This document shows, in pieces, positions 1 through 12,588 of a DNA stretch of 64,000 nucleotides. Position numbers and translations under genes: made by a program. Every line of letters begins with the position of its first letter. The stretch's first letter is position 1. The DNA comes from Temnothorax longispinosus (Eukaryota > Arthropoda > Insecta > Hymenoptera > Formicidae): contig NC_092367.1 of the NCBI RefSeq assembly GCF_030848805.1, positions 248,001-312,000 of the forward strand, read 5' to 3'. Below the pieces are notes generated by a model. It did no database searches. It worked only from the letters and a program-made list of their open reading frames with translations, and was not told the DNA's origin.

Positions 1-2286
1 GTAACGACGTGATTTCTCGTAAAGCGATGACTCACAAATTGGTTCCGAATAATGTATAATTAATTCCTTATTTCTCCGCAAGATAGGAAATTCCGGATTA
101 TAGGTGGGAGATCGAAGTTCACTCTGCGATCCCCTCTCTCTTCTAGGCACACTTCCGCCGACGATCCCCGGAAAGCGTCATCGTTGGCTGTTCCCAGTGC
201 GCGTGCACTCGCAGCAATGATAGTCTCTATCCGATAGATTTCATGACTAATGACCTCGATCTAGCGCAGCATGTTTGATACGCTCCGCGTATCTCGTCTT
301 TGTCCGCGGTAGAAATCGTGACACTCATTACATCGGAGAGATAGAAAGGCTTTCCGCGATTACGCTTCCGAACGCGCTTCGAAAGCAATCGATTCGCTCG
401 CTTTCGTGAAATGGACAACGCATTCGCGTGGGTGGGCCACCAGAGACAGTATCGCGTAATTACAGGCAGATGTACGTAAGCTTTTACGTAATCGAACCGT
501 CCGTTTCTGGCCGTCGCTATTATTAGAAGTCACGCGTAAAAATTTTCGTCGAAATATCGCGTCTATGCGTTACCCATAATTCAAGTGGCGTGAAAATACC
601 GCGAGAGAAAATACGTGGGAACCTGCCGCGACGAATTTCCGAGGAAATAACTTCGACCCAAATTTGCAAGCGCGAATTTCGAACTGCAAATATCGCCTAT
701 CCTGGTCTTAAGTTACCTCAGCCAATATACAAGTCACTTTAATACTTTATATGTTAGAAGCGGGGGATGCTCGTCAATTGCTCATTTCTCTTTTCTCCCG
801 CCATTTTCCCTGAACAACTAACGTCTCCCAAGGGCGTGGTACGTATTGGAAACCTTCGTCCTGGTGCATAAAGTACCTTGAACGACGTGCGTGCTTAGCG
901 AGATTGACTCGCACAAGATGCCACGAGATTGCCGCGAACCGTAAAGTCTTGTCTGAGCGTTCAGTAATGGAGAAATTATTTTAATAAGCGTAAACTGCAA
1001 CCGTAATACATCAAATGCACTGAAATTAAAAAAGTCGGGATAACTTCACGTTCGTCAACTCCTACTTGCGTCTATTTTCTCGGAACAGTTAATTGCCGGC
1101 AAATGGCATTAATCAAAGGCGAGAGAAAGATTATTGCAAAAACGCGCTTTCATGAAATACGAACGTTTCCTCTACGTTGCTAAAATAAGGATTCGCGTGC
1201 GTACAGTAAACTCGATATCAAAGCAGCTCGATTATAATTGAATAAAGCACTTAATTAGAACGATTGTTGCCTTTGTCACAATATTGTCAGCGAGAGGCCG
1301 AGCGAAATAAGGCACGCGCATCTCGAATGCCAATTTTTTTTCGGGGCCACTTTTCTGTTCACCGTAATTGACCGAGAGAATTACGCGTTCCCTCGGGAAC
1401 GCGAAACGTATCCCCATATAATTACTTCCTAATCGAGCAACTCGCGGCGCGAGAGCGAGGGTTTCAATTTGCGGTGCAAAGAAGCAACGCCTTTACGCCG
1501 AGAAAACACAGCCAGAACCACTTTTCTCGACCCCTCGCGCCTCCCTGCCGCCTCACTCCCTCTATTTAGATGCTCTCCTCCCCATTTCTCTCTCCGCACG
1601 CTCCTCCGCTTCGAAATACGGGCCGAGCTGCCGCACAAACCCGTCGTTCTCACTCGATTCCGAGGAACGAAGTTTCTCGAGGAACGAAGACCTAGAAGAA
1701 GAGATGCGCTACATTCTTCAATCGGCACCGTCGATCGCAAATCGTAGAACGCGCAGCCTATATAACTTCAACCAGCGGCTGTGTGCCGTCGTATGTCATA
1801 TGCGACTATTAATTAATTCTCTCGAAGGCTGAGGCAAATATACGTATCTCTGAGAGACGTTATTAATTCATGAATTATATTATACTATGAATTATAAATG
1901 ACCGTCGGGAACTGAAATCGCTTGGAGATACTTTCGGAAACTGTGACGCGCAATCGTATCGCGAAGAAATACACTATCGACTTTTCGTCAGACGGGTTTG
2001 CTCCACCCAGCTGCATTATAATCGAAGAGTTCGGTGTAGAAATGAGATAAATCTGTAATTTGTGAAATAATAAAGAAAAAACACACACTCACAAATTACA
2101 GATTTATCTTATCCTCGCACTGATCTGCTCGACTGCGAACTTCGTATCATGTTTTACGAGAGATGAAATCCGCTTAAGATTCTGCCGGAGACGCAAGAAT
2201 ATATTTAGAAACAAAAAATATATTATTAATAATACAAAAAACATGTCATGATGGCATGATTGATTTTTCAGAGAAAAATACATGTC
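1..2286. other. Intergenic DNA, no gene recognised
   Basis: Mixed-composition DNA, more GC-rich before about 1.75 kb and AT-rich after it. Open frames are short (at most about 103 codons, near 1429-1740 on the minus strand) and overlap on both strands, which is what unconstrained GC-rich insect DNA gives. I see no protein family signature, tRNA or clear repeat here. It could hold regulatory DNA or noncoding exons of a gene to the left. Confidence 0.4.
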
Positions 2287-2435
2287 TAAGGCCGGTATTC
2301 ATAGTCGGTTCTTATTTTAAGACCGTCGCAAGTAATGTCTTAAGATGTTAATACGGCTCTGTGATTGGTTCATAATATCTTAAGATCTACTTAAGATGGT
2401 CTTAAATATAAGATTCGACTATGATACCGGCCTAA
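2287..2435. mobile_element. MITE with TAA target duplication (PIF/Harbinger-like)
   Basis: A 143-bp element (2290-2432) has ends GGCCGGTATTCATAGTCG and its near-perfect inverted copy (CGACTATGATACCGGCC at the right). It is flanked on both sides by TAA (2287-2289 and 2433-2435). TWA target duplications are typical of PIF/Harbinger transposons, so a nonautonomous Harbinger-like element is the best fit. The interior repeats CTTAAGA-type motifs and has no coding capacity. Confidence 0.75.
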
Positions 2436-3208
2436 AACTTTGTTAAATAGCTTAAATTTTTTAATAAAATAAATAAAATTTATTACACACACACACACAC
2501 ACACGTACATATATATATTATATAAAATTATATAAATTAGGTATATATAATTATCAGAATAATAAACTTTCGCCAGCACATAGAATAACAATTAAAGTAA
2601 TATATAATTATATCTAATTTAGCGCAAATATATATAAATTTGGATATAATTTGATGTACCTCAACTCGAAAAAGAATTCGAATATAATTTTGCATAATTT
2701 GATATAAAGTTATAAATATTTTGATATAATTACATATAATTACTTTTTACTCAAAAAAGAGTTCTAATATAATGTTGTATAATTTGATATGGAGTTATAA
2801 ATATCTTGATATAATTACATATAATTAAATACATAAATAGATCTTATTGTATGAAATTGTATGTAACATGATATAATTATATATATAATTAGATATAAAC
2901 TTTTTTCCTGCCAGGAAAAGAATATAATTATCATAGTATTTTATATAAAACTATACATATATATATATATACATACAGCTTTATATAACTATGATAGTTA
3001 CATACAACTAATAAAATAATGTTAATATCTCACGACACATTTGTTGCCGCGGTTGTATTTCTCAAAACTTTTGTTCTCATGATTTTATTTTAATATTAGT
3101 TATATGATAGTTATATATGATACATTAGTTATATATGAATACTTAAATTTCAGTGCCATCACATTATAGCTGGCAGAATTATTTTGACATTCCCCGTCCT
3201 TTTTAAGA
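2436..3208. repeat. AT-rich spacer with a microsatellite and an 85-bp tandem duplication
   Basis: Very AT-rich DNA without a gene. It holds an (AC)n run at about 2484-2504. There is also an imperfect tandem duplication with an 85-bp period: the unit at 2666-2742 recurs at 2751-2827, both running from a TC(A/G)AAAAA block through to GATATAATTACATATAATTA. Confidence 0.6.
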
Positions 3209-4487
3209 ACGTTGCGAGTAGAATTTACACAATCAAAGCGACAATAATTATATGTTTAGACACTATAATTATTCCAGTAATTTTCCTTTAATTTGGCTGA
3301 CGTTGATTTTCAAGCGCAACTGATCTTGTTTCTTCTTTATATAACGTGATACTATATACTAGCTGAGATAAGACATACATTATGCTAATTTTTATAAAAT
3401 AGAATAATATTTAAATTTTTTACTTTAATACGTAACTTGCTATACTTGCGAGGATAACGTCTTTTTCACAAATTTTCATATAATCCTAACAAGCCTTTAC
3501 AAAAGAAAGAAAAAGTCAAGTATATAACAAAACAACAAGTATATGTGTGGACTTTAAAAGTAACAGTTGTTTTAAAAGTTAATTTTGCTCCAAAGATAAA
3601 CATGAGATCAATACAATTAACCAAGTACATAATTGTGTATGTACTTACATTGTGTACTTTATCTACACATTTATGTACTTGGTTAATTTTGTTTTGTTAT
3701 GTACTTGGCATTTTGTTTCTTTTGTAAAGACTTTTTGTTAGGATTATATAAAAATTTGTGAAAAAGACGTTATCCTCACCAGTATAGTTAGATATTTTCA
3801 GATCTTGAACGTTTGCATCTTGTTCATATATATTTCACAATGCTCAAGATACGTATGAAAACTAAAAATTTAAATAAAAATAAGTGTTCAAAATTTCAAA
3901 ACCAGTTCAAGGTTCGAAATTTTAAAAACAAAGGGTACAAAGGGTTTACGAACCAAGCAAGGTGCATGTGTTTAATAATGTATTATAAAAAGTAAATATA
4001 GCAAACGTTTCGATCTGTAATAAAGTCTCATCTTCAGCGCGATATAACACAATAACCGTCAGTTACAGAGAAGAATTTTTCTCTATAACAATATTAAAAT
4101 AAATTTACAATCTAACCACATTTCATCGATTTTAGTTTAAGTGACGGTTATTGTGTTATATCGCACTGAAGATAACCCTATTACAGATCGAAACATTTGT
4201 TATATTTACTTAAATTTGAAATACATTATTAAAGCACATTTTGCTTGGTTCGTAGATCTCTTTGTATCCTTTGTTTTTAAAAATTTTAATATATTATTCT
4301 AACTTATGAAAATTGGCATAAATGTTGCATTATGTTTTATCTGAATATATCGTACGTTATATAAAGAAGAAACAACATCAATTGTGCATAAAAATCAACG
4401 TCAGCTAAACTAAAGAAAACTTACTAAAATGATCAGAGTGTCTAATGTGTCTTATTGCTCTAAATGCATAAATTCTACTCGCCAACG
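3209..4487. mobile_element. Composite fold-back element (about 1.28 kb) with a nested MITE
   Basis: Outer ends are inverted copies: CGTTGCGAGTAGAATTTA at 3209 and its complement (ATTCTACTCGCCAACG) ending at 4487. Pairing continues inward. The 3290-3360 stretch (GGCTGACGTTGATTTT, then TTTCTTCTTTATATAACG) matches the complement of 4345-4425. The 3920-4065 stretch (ACGAACCAAGC, then CGATATAACACAATAACCGT) matches the complement of 4140-4255. The left arm is interrupted by a second inverted-repeat element at 3440-3786. No coding frame is evident, so it is a nonautonomous fold-back element of unknown superfamily. Confidence 0.7.
3440..3786. mobile_element. MITE nested in the left arm of the fold-back element
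   Basis: Arms of about 65 bp: CTATACTTGCGAGGATAACG at 3440 and the inverted copy ending CCTCACCAGTATAG at 3786. Both continue inward through GTCTTTTTCACAAATTTT, then ATATAATCCTAACAA, and to CTTTACAAAAG. The interior carries GTACTT-type repeats. Its absence from the matching part of the right arm of the host element shows that it inserted later. Confidence 0.7.
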
Positions 4488-6629
4488 ATTAATTTGAATT
4501 GCTTATATTTCCGAGACTGTCGTGGGTATTCCCATGCATGTATCGTGTGCCAGGATTTTTCATTGCTTAAGAATCATATTCTTGGCATTACATATTTTAA
4601 GAATCGCCGAATCCCGTTGGCGCTCATTCTCGAATTCTCGCCACCCTGGATACCTGGATACCCCAGCCATCATCGACCAGCAATCTCCCGTGTCCCGACA
4701 AGGTTGAGTGAGCTACAACGGGGCGTCGTACGCGCTCGGTGCAATCGCACTCGGTGCAGCCGCACTCGCCGTGACACTTGGACCGCGTACGTGAAAGGAG
4801 TGTACGCGTTCTCCATTTCAAAGAGTTAGACATACAAAGGTCTTGGGTACGTCCTCGGCGTGGCCGTCCTTCCTCGCGCGTATTACTGTCAATTCAACTG
4901 CATCGCGATATTGACAATTACGTAAACGAAAGTTTCCATTGTTTTATCTAGAAGAGGCAGATATACAATCAGATGTTTTATCTGTAACAGCGTTTTATAT
5001 CCGTTGTAATAATCTCGCGCGTATACATGCCTAATATAAGTCGAGTTTTGACATTTCTACGTCTCACTTAAGACTTTTTGCAGAAGAAAAGATTTATAAC
5101 GTAAACATTTCTGTAGAAAAATGACAAATGCGTATTTTGCTGTGTAGGTGCGCAGCACGGCGACGTCTTTTTTTTCATGAGTAACAAGTAATATGTAATT
5201 ATTGCTCATGTACACATGGTTATCTGCGCGATTATCTATATCGATATTATCGTATGAGATTTATACGCGAACGACATAACGAGCGAGCGGTAGATCAACA
5301 ACTGTGTCGCGTGATGCTTTCGGAACTTCAAAGTACTGTAAGATGGAGATTACGATCTCGACAAACTAGTTCTCAATTAAAATGCCACTTTTCTAGCAAA
5401 GGAAAATTCCATCTAGAATTTCGTAACATCGCGTTCGTACAATTTTATTTATCCTTTATTCATGATATTAAAACAATACGTTACGTGCGCACCGTTTGTC
5501 TTGGTTTACGTGCGATAAATTTTGCTAAAATATGTAATTACATTATATCTTTCTGATGGCATAACCACTGAACTGTAATAGAATTTTTAAATGATATGCA
5601 CGCCGATCACTCTTCTGCTATGAATTTCCACAGTTCAGTTAACATCGATTTTTATTGTTCAATTGGTTTTGTTTTTGCGAGGTACTTGAACTGCGAGCTT
5701 GTTTTATGGTACTCGAGGTACTACATAAATTATAAAAATTATAAATTATAATTGAAAAATTATAAATTGTAATTTAATAAATTTCCCATCTGTAATCTTG
5801 ATTATTTCTTATAAGATGTATATGACTTTGAGATTATGTAATTGACTCAGAAATCTGATTCTTGCTACTTCATATAGAGTTCCAAAGAGGAATTTCTGAA
5901 TTTCTGTGTAAAAAAATTAATAAAATAGTTTATATGTGCTGTCAAATTATTTAGTATCGATCCCTGATGAATAAAATTAATTGCGTCGTTATTAGCATCA
6001 GTAATTCAGTATATTATTTCATACTGTGATGACAGTAATTTGCAGTATGAGTTAACAGTAAATTAAAGTTTATGCACAAACTTGAGATTAATTATACCTA
6101 CATTATGGCTTCCTTTATCCTCCCAAGTGAATTGATATTAAATTCTCAATTCTCTATAATAAAAAAAAAATATTTAGACCAATTGCTATAACTATTTTAA
6201 TTTTCTATCAAAATACTTCGCAACAGACAGTTACAAGTGAATACAACGTAGCAAAAAATTGGCATCACGGATGTAAAAAAATTAAACTCTTCACACAACT
6301 TGTTTGTAAGTGAATTGCAAATATTACGTCAAACGAAGAAAAAAGTATATTACGCCAATAGTATCTAAAAGTTATGTCAGAAATGAGCAAAAAGTCGTGC
6401 GTGATTTATAATAATAATAACAAAGCGTTCTCAGAAGCAAATAGGTTTTTCAATTGAAACATAAGTAGTATCATAATTATGTCATATTATTCTAATATCA
6501 CATAATATATTACTTACAAAGTAAACCTACCCAAGTGATACTCCGATTTCTTTTAAATTTGGCACAAATGTAGAACTATGAAAAATATTTTACCTATATC
6601 TTTCCATTTTTACCCATAAGCAGTTTTAT
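4488..6629. other. Intergenic DNA, no gene recognised
   Basis: The first 400 bases are moderately GC-rich, the rest is AT-rich. A 100-codon frame starts at 5254 on the plus strand, but its sequence matches no family I know and its codon content is ordinary for random insect DNA. I see no promoter, tRNA or repeat that can be supported. Confidence 0.4.
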
Positions 6630-9600
6630 GGAGAACGGGAGAGGAGGGAGGATGGGAGGAGGAAGTAGAGGATAAAGGGAAAGAAAGAGAGAGAAAATCT
6701 AAAGACAAGAAGGTGAACAAGGATGGCAGGACATTAATAGAATTTATCGAGGAAAGAGGATGGATGATCTTAACCCTCAGGGTACACACTGGGTTAGCGT
6801 AACCCGAGCGAATTTTGAAAGTAGCGCCATTTCAAAGGAAGTGAATGGTGGGGGTCCGTACCGGGGGGGGGGGAAATCTTTGAGGTAGCTACTATGTGAG
6901 CGCCAAGGGGCAGCGTCAGTCTACGCTTGGTGCTCAAGTTATACGATTTTGAAAATTGAACTCGGGTAGTCTACACCCAGTCCGTACGGAACGTTACAAA
7001 ATCCGTGTTTAAAAAAAAATTTGTGTTTTTCGAGTATTTGCTGCAGTAGAAGTTTTTTTTTTTTTTTTTTTTTTTTAGTATTCTGGTATGTATAATTTAC
7101 TATTTTTAATATACTTTTGTGCATTCTAACCTCAAAATGATGCTCTGTAGCATACCAGCATAACGTATCGGTGCATGCATGTTAATATTATTTCAATTTT
7201 TGTTATTTATTTATATTATACTAATCAACAACATCCAACAGAACTATTTTTACTTTAAGATTTTTTTTTTTGCGTTATTACGATAAATCAAGCAAGTAAC
7301 GTTATATCGCTATCGCAAAAAAACGGGTATTTTTATAGTTCAAAAAAAAAATACTTTTTGGAATGGATCAGAAAACGAATTCAGCCATTTCAAAGAATAA
7401 CTTTTTAGCTTTCAAACGCGACTTAAAAAATGTCGATATCTTTTTTTTCATAAAGTTATGCAATTTAAAAGAAAAAGTGAATTTTTATGAAAATTTTTTG
7501 AGAATAGTTTACATTTTTAAATGTATCTTTGTTTAAACAAGTAATGTAATAAATCTATCAACGCCATTGTATTTTTGAGAAAATTTCCGATCCAAAGAAA
7601 AAAAATTTGTTTTAATTGACAAATTACAGCCCGATATACAGTCAATCAAAGTTGCCGGGTTAGGCTAACCCATGTCCGTACGGAACGTAACTTTTTTATA
7701 GTCTGTACTCTGAGGGTTAAACGGAGGCACAAAAGGAAAAGGTGAAACAGTTATAGACTACATTATAGGAGATGAGGATATCAGAAGAAAAGTGGAAAGA
7801 CTAGAAGTAGGAGAAAGGGTAGACTCTGACCATCACCCTTTAATACTATGGATAAGAGGTAGCGCAAGGAGAAAACAGAGAAGGAAAGAGGTGGAAAGGA
7901 TAAGAAGAAGAGGAATATGGAGCGATGAAGGAAGAACGCAATTCAGTGAAAGACTAGAGAGAAATAGAGAGTTGCAGGAGGAGATAGAGGAAGGAACGTT
8001 GAAGATAAGAAGAGTATTAGAGGAGAACGAAAAAGAGGAGATAACAAAAACAGAAGAGGATGGTGGGATGAAGAGTGCAAGGGGAGAAAGAAAGAAGTGA
8101 GGAGAGAACTAAGAAAATGGAGAAAAGGAAAAGGAGAGGTAGAAAAATATAGAGAGGGGAGAAAGAAGTATAGAGAAGTATGTAAAAGAAAGAAAAAGGA
8201 GGAGAAGGACAGGATAATAAGAGAGATATAGGGGAAGCGAAAACGGAAGAAAAGGTATAGGAGTTGATAGACAGAGTAAGAAAGAGAAGGAGGAGGATAA
8301 ATGAAGAGATAAAGCTCGAAGAGTGGAAGGAGTACTTCATGGAGTTAATGGGTGGCGTGGAGTACAGGGTTGTGAAAGGAGAAGGAGGAAGGAACAGACA
8401 AGAAGAGGAAGAGATAGAACTGGAGAAGGTAAGAAGTGTAATAAAGAAATTAAAAACAGGGAAGGCAATAGGCAAGAACGGAATTCCGAACGAGGCATGG
8501 AAATTCGGAGGGGAAGAGATGGTGAGATGGATATGGGAAATATGTAAACGGGTATGAAGGGGGGAAGGCTGGCCGAAACATTGGAAGGAAGGAGAGATAA
8601 TACCAATAGTGAAAAAAGGAGAAGGACGGGAGGTGAAGGATTATAGAGGAATAACGATAATGTCATCAATGTACAAGATCTACACAGCGATACTGGCAGA
8701 AAGGATAAGGAGGGAGGTCGAAACGAAGAATTTGATACCAGATAATCAGACAGGTTTTAGAAAAGGAATGGGGACGATGGATCAGATATTCGCATTGAAT
8801 TATCTGGTAAACAGACAGTTGGGAAACGAGAAAGGGAAGATGACAGTGCTATTTGTAGACTTGAAGGCGGCGTTTGATTCAGTAGATAAGGAAGTCTTAT
8901 TGAAGGCAATGAAAGAAAGAGGTGTGAGGCAAGGATTGATAGACAGGGTAGAGGAAGTGTTGAGAGAAACCAAAAGCAGTGTGAGAAGAAGAGAAGAAGA
9001 AGGGAACTCATTCTTGTTGGCGAAGGGATTAAGACAGGGATGCCCGCTAAGCCCGATACTGTTTAACTTACTAATTGCAGACATAGAGGATTACATGAAG
9101 AAGGGTAGATGGGGGGTGTGAGATTAAAAGGAGAGAAAATATACACTTTAATGTATGCAGATGACATAGCAGTACTAGCAGAGGAGGAACAGGACATGAG
9201 ATCTATGATAAGCAGGCTAGAGGGGTATTTAGACAGGAAGGGTTTAACGCTGAGTATAGAGAAGACAAAGATAATGAGATTCAGAAAGGGAGGAGGGAGG
9301 AAGAGGAAGTATGATTGGAGATGGAAGGGAAAGAAATTAGAAGAGGTCAGAGAGTTCAAATATCTAGGGTATACATTGAAGGAGAATGGAGGGCAGGAGG
9401 CGCACATTAAAGAAAGAAGAAGGAAAGCGGCAAGAGTAATGAGGGAAGTTTGGGGGATGGGAAAGAGGATGTGGAAAAAAGATTAGAAAAGAAGGATCTG
9501 GCTATACAATACTCTGATATGGACTGTGATGGGATACGGGGCAGAAATATGGGGATGGAGGGAAAGGAGGAAAGTAGAAGGGATACACGAGAGATATCTC

Positions 9601-9662
9601 AGATGGACAGTCGGATTAAATTGGAGGACCCCAGGGTACATGGTTAGAGATGAACTGGAAAG
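6630..9662 (+). pseudogene. 5'-truncated, frameshifted LINE (endonuclease plus reverse transcriptase)
   Basis: Remnant of a non-LTR retrotransposon with an apurinic-type endonuclease. The recognisable reading starts near 6630 with RTGEEGGW, part of the usual GDFN-ARTG stretch of this nuclease. It runs to IDYIIGDEDIRRKVERL and the SDHHPL motif near 7830. Reverse transcriptase follows with NQTGFRKG, VDLKAAFDSVDK (near 8860), GLRQGCPLSPILFNLL (near 9025) and MYADDIAVLAE (near 9150). The C-terminal part reads to GLNWRTPGYMVRDELE near 9660 and then stops abruptly. Stops or frame changes lie near 8100, 8230, 8556, 9120 and 9485, so it is dead. The sense strand is strikingly purine-rich. A TTAA-type MITE interrupts the endonuclease at 6770-7720. 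The clade is not assigned. Confidence 0.85.
6770..7720. mobile_element. TTAA-type (piggyBac-like) MITE inserted in the LINE, family A copy 1
   Basis: Flanked by TTAA at 6770-6773 and 7717-7720. Left end CCCTCAGGGTACACACTGGG; the right end is its inverted partner GTCTGTACTCTGAGGG. The family consensus from the second copy (31065-31980) is CCCTCAGGGTACGATCT. Subterminal motifs GGTTAGCGTAACCCG (left) and GGGTTAGGCTAACCC (right) also match between copies. TTAA duplication with ends beginning CCC is the signature of piggyBac transposons. No transposase is present. Removing the element and one TTAA restores the LINE frame (MIL-N-GGTKGKG), so the LINE was there first. Confidence 0.85.
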
Positions 9663-9833
9663 TGATTTTGAAAGTTTTGCTTTATACAATTCACTTTGCG
9701 TCCTTTTCAGGATACAGTGAAAAATATATAGAATATATAAAATATACAGAAGATTATACTTTAACACGCTCGCAAAATGGAAAATTTCCGAACGAATCAT
9801 GAACTTTTTAATTGTATGCGTGCAAATAATCTT

Positions 9834-10051
9834 CACTGTAAACAATTTTTGTAAAATTTACAACTATTATAGTGGGTAATTTGAGACCCACTATAATAGG
9901 TGTAAATTTCTACACATTCTTAATTTGTGTAATTGTAATACAAAATTACTTTTTCCTTCCGTACTGTAATTTTGTAAAATTACAACTATTATAGTGGGTC
10001 TCAAAATTACCCACTATAATAGTTGTAATTTTACAAAATTTTTTTACAGTG
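9834..10051. mobile_element. Palindromic MITE with CACTGTA ends
   Basis: The 218-bp sequence begins CACTGTAAACAATTTTTGTA and ends with the inverted copy (…ACAAAATTTTTTTACAGTG). Each half also contains its own hairpin: ACTATTATAGTGGGTAA…ACCCACTATAATAGT. No clear target duplication is visible on the two sides. It directly abuts the 5' side of the Transib remnant. Confidence 0.7.
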
Positions 10052-11975
10052 TTGATTTATCAAATTATGAGGCTTTAATAAGCCACATGACATCATGTAT
10101 TAATACTGAATTACCCAAAGTCGCGTTGAAAGCATTGAAAAGAAAAATCATGATTTTCACGAAGAATTTGAAGTCAAAATGGGTAGCTAGCTCTTACAAT
10201 TACAACAAATTTATTACAAGGTATGAAAGTTGGTTAAATTTGTGAATTTTCTTTTCCGAACGAAGTACTGAATTTAATTCCTACTTCTTCACGTACGCGT
10301 ATGCCTCTTAATAGATCAAAGAGTTTCGTAGAATGTTCCGAACGACATAAAAGAAAGAGAACTGAGGAAGTACGGAATAATCCAGAAATGATTGATTTTG
10401 TTGTTCGGAAAAAGTTAAAATCCGATGACGCGCTATTTATATATAATTTTATCCAGAGACATCTCGAACATGTCAAAAAGATTAGACAATTCTGTGAAGA
10501 AATTGAAAATGGAACAGATTTGATTGATAGGGATACTGCATTAAGTACTTATATTTCTGCAAGATTAACACGCTATCAATATAATATTATTCGTGACGTC
10601 ACCAAATTTAGATTTAGAGCACTACCTAGTTATTATCAAATTCAATTATCGAAAAAAGATTGTTTTCCACAGCGAGAAACGATAGAAATTTCTGAAATAG
10701 GTGTTAAAGTCTCTCTACAAAGTCTTTTGGATCATACTGCTTTTAGATTCATTAAACTGCTACGTCCTCGTTTAAGTGCATCTGCAAATTTAACGATGAT
10801 ATCTAAATGGGGATGCGATGGTGCTTCCGATCAATCGCGTTACAAGTTGAATTTTGATCATCCCTTATATGATGATTCTAGTATTTTTATATGCAGTTTT
10901 GTACCAATAAAAATTTATTCTAATGAAAATGGCGAAGTATTGTGGACAAACGATACCCCTTCCTCAACTCGTTTCTGTAGACCGATCGAATTCAAATTCG
11001 TGAAGGAACAAGAAACTGAAGTTAAAGCTATTACTGAGAGAATTAAGGATGAAATATCTTCTTTGATATCAACTGTTTCCGAAGAAGGTATTTCGATACA
11101 GCATACGCTTTTATTTACTATGATCGACAATAAAATCTGTAACATAATGACAAATACTAAATCATCAATGAAATGTTATATTTGTGGCGCTTCTCCAAGT
11201 GAAATGAACAATTTGAATTTAATGAAACAAAAAATTGTGAAAGATGAATACTTTTCGTTCGGACTTTCTTCATTACATTGCTGGATTCGCTGTTTCGAAT
11301 GCTTATTACATATTTCGTATAAAATTAATATCAAATGTTGGTCAGCGAGGAATGAGAGACATAAAGGAAAAGTCGAGCAAAGAAAAAGAGAGATACCAGA
11401 CTGCCTTCAGAACAAAAGCAGGTCTCTTGATAGACTTTGTGAAACAAGGAAAAGGTACATCCAATGATGGCAACACGGCCAGAAAATTTTTTGCTAATCC
11501 AGAATTATCAGCTGCCATTACAGGTTTAGAACTTTAGATAAGAATTTAATAACTCGATTTGGAGTTTTGTTGCAAGGAATCGCTAGCGGTAATAGGATTA
11601 ACGTGTTGGAATTCGAATCCTATGCTTTTAGAACTGCCGAATTATTTGTATCATTATACCCATGGTACTACATGCCAGTCTCAGTCTCAGTTCACAAATT
11701 ATTGATTAATGGCAATGACATTATAAAAAATGCTATCGTACCAATAGGACAATTATCTGAAGATGCTTAGGAAGCAAACCATAAATATTTTAGAAAATAT
11801 AGAGAAAATCCTTCGCGAAAAATGTCGCGAATACAAAATAATGAAGATATTTTTAATAATTTAATAATTGCTTCAGATCCAATAATATCTAATTCGCGAA
11901 AAATTATGGGACATAAAAAGAAAGAATTAACTGAAGATGCAAAATGTCTATTATATTTCATATTAAGATAATGAT
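10052..11975 (+). pseudogene. Decayed Transib transposase (RAG1-core relative)
   Basis: A mostly open reading (10052-11970) with disruptions. In order I read an N-terminal basic region ending FITRYESWLNL; a stretch KSFVECSERHKRKRTEE; the core motif KWGCDGASDQSRYK (near 10805), placed like the first catalytic Asp (CDG) of RAG1/Transib; SSTRFCRPIEFKFVKE; CYICGASPSEMNNL (a Cys pair near 11175); SLHCWIRCFECLLHISYK, comparable to the LHC helix of RAG1; and GNTARKFFANPELSAAITG, YPWYYMPVSVHKLLI and IGQLSEDA, the last with a Glu placed like RAG1 E962. Frame changes lie near 11395 and 11527, and TAG replaces a likely Gln codon at 11767-11769, so it is inactive. Terminal repeats were not found. Assignment rests on recalled motif order. 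Confidence 0.72.
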
Positions 11976-12431
11976 GTAGATTATGATGATTAAGTTCAAG
12001 AAATAGATGTGAGAAGCAAGAAAACAGTTCCTTTTCTATTATAAAACTCACAAAAATTAAATATCCCGAGGTTTAAGACTATCAAATAGAACATAAAATA
12101 GAACGCGCTAGAACATCAAGATACGGAGCAGTAAGGAAATATGCGATAATAATTATTCATATTAATTTAATGAAGCACTAAAAAAATATAAAATAAAAAA
12201 AATTTTTTTAAATAGAACCGATTAAAAAAAAAACTAAAAAGTATTTAAAAAATAAAAAAATCATCTATGCGCTATGAAAAATTGTTAATTAAATAATTTT
12301 GATTTCATACAATAAATGTATAATAATCGTATATTATTTATGTCAAATTTCAAGTTATTTCATTGAAAAATGTAGAAGTTATAAGCAAATACCACAAAGT
12401 GAGGCGTTCGCCCCACTGTGGGGCGGGCGGG

Positions 12432-12485
12432 CGTGCGTGCGTGCGTGCGTGTGTGTGTGTGCGTGTGTGCGTGTGTGTGTGTGTG

Positions 12486-12577
<92 letters not shown>

Positions 12578-12588
12578 CGTGCGTGTGT
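12432..12588. repeat. (GT)n microsatellite with GC interruptions
   Basis: About 157 bases of GT repeat, with GCGT units at both ends. The open frames across it in several phases are artefacts of the repeat. Confidence 0.95.
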
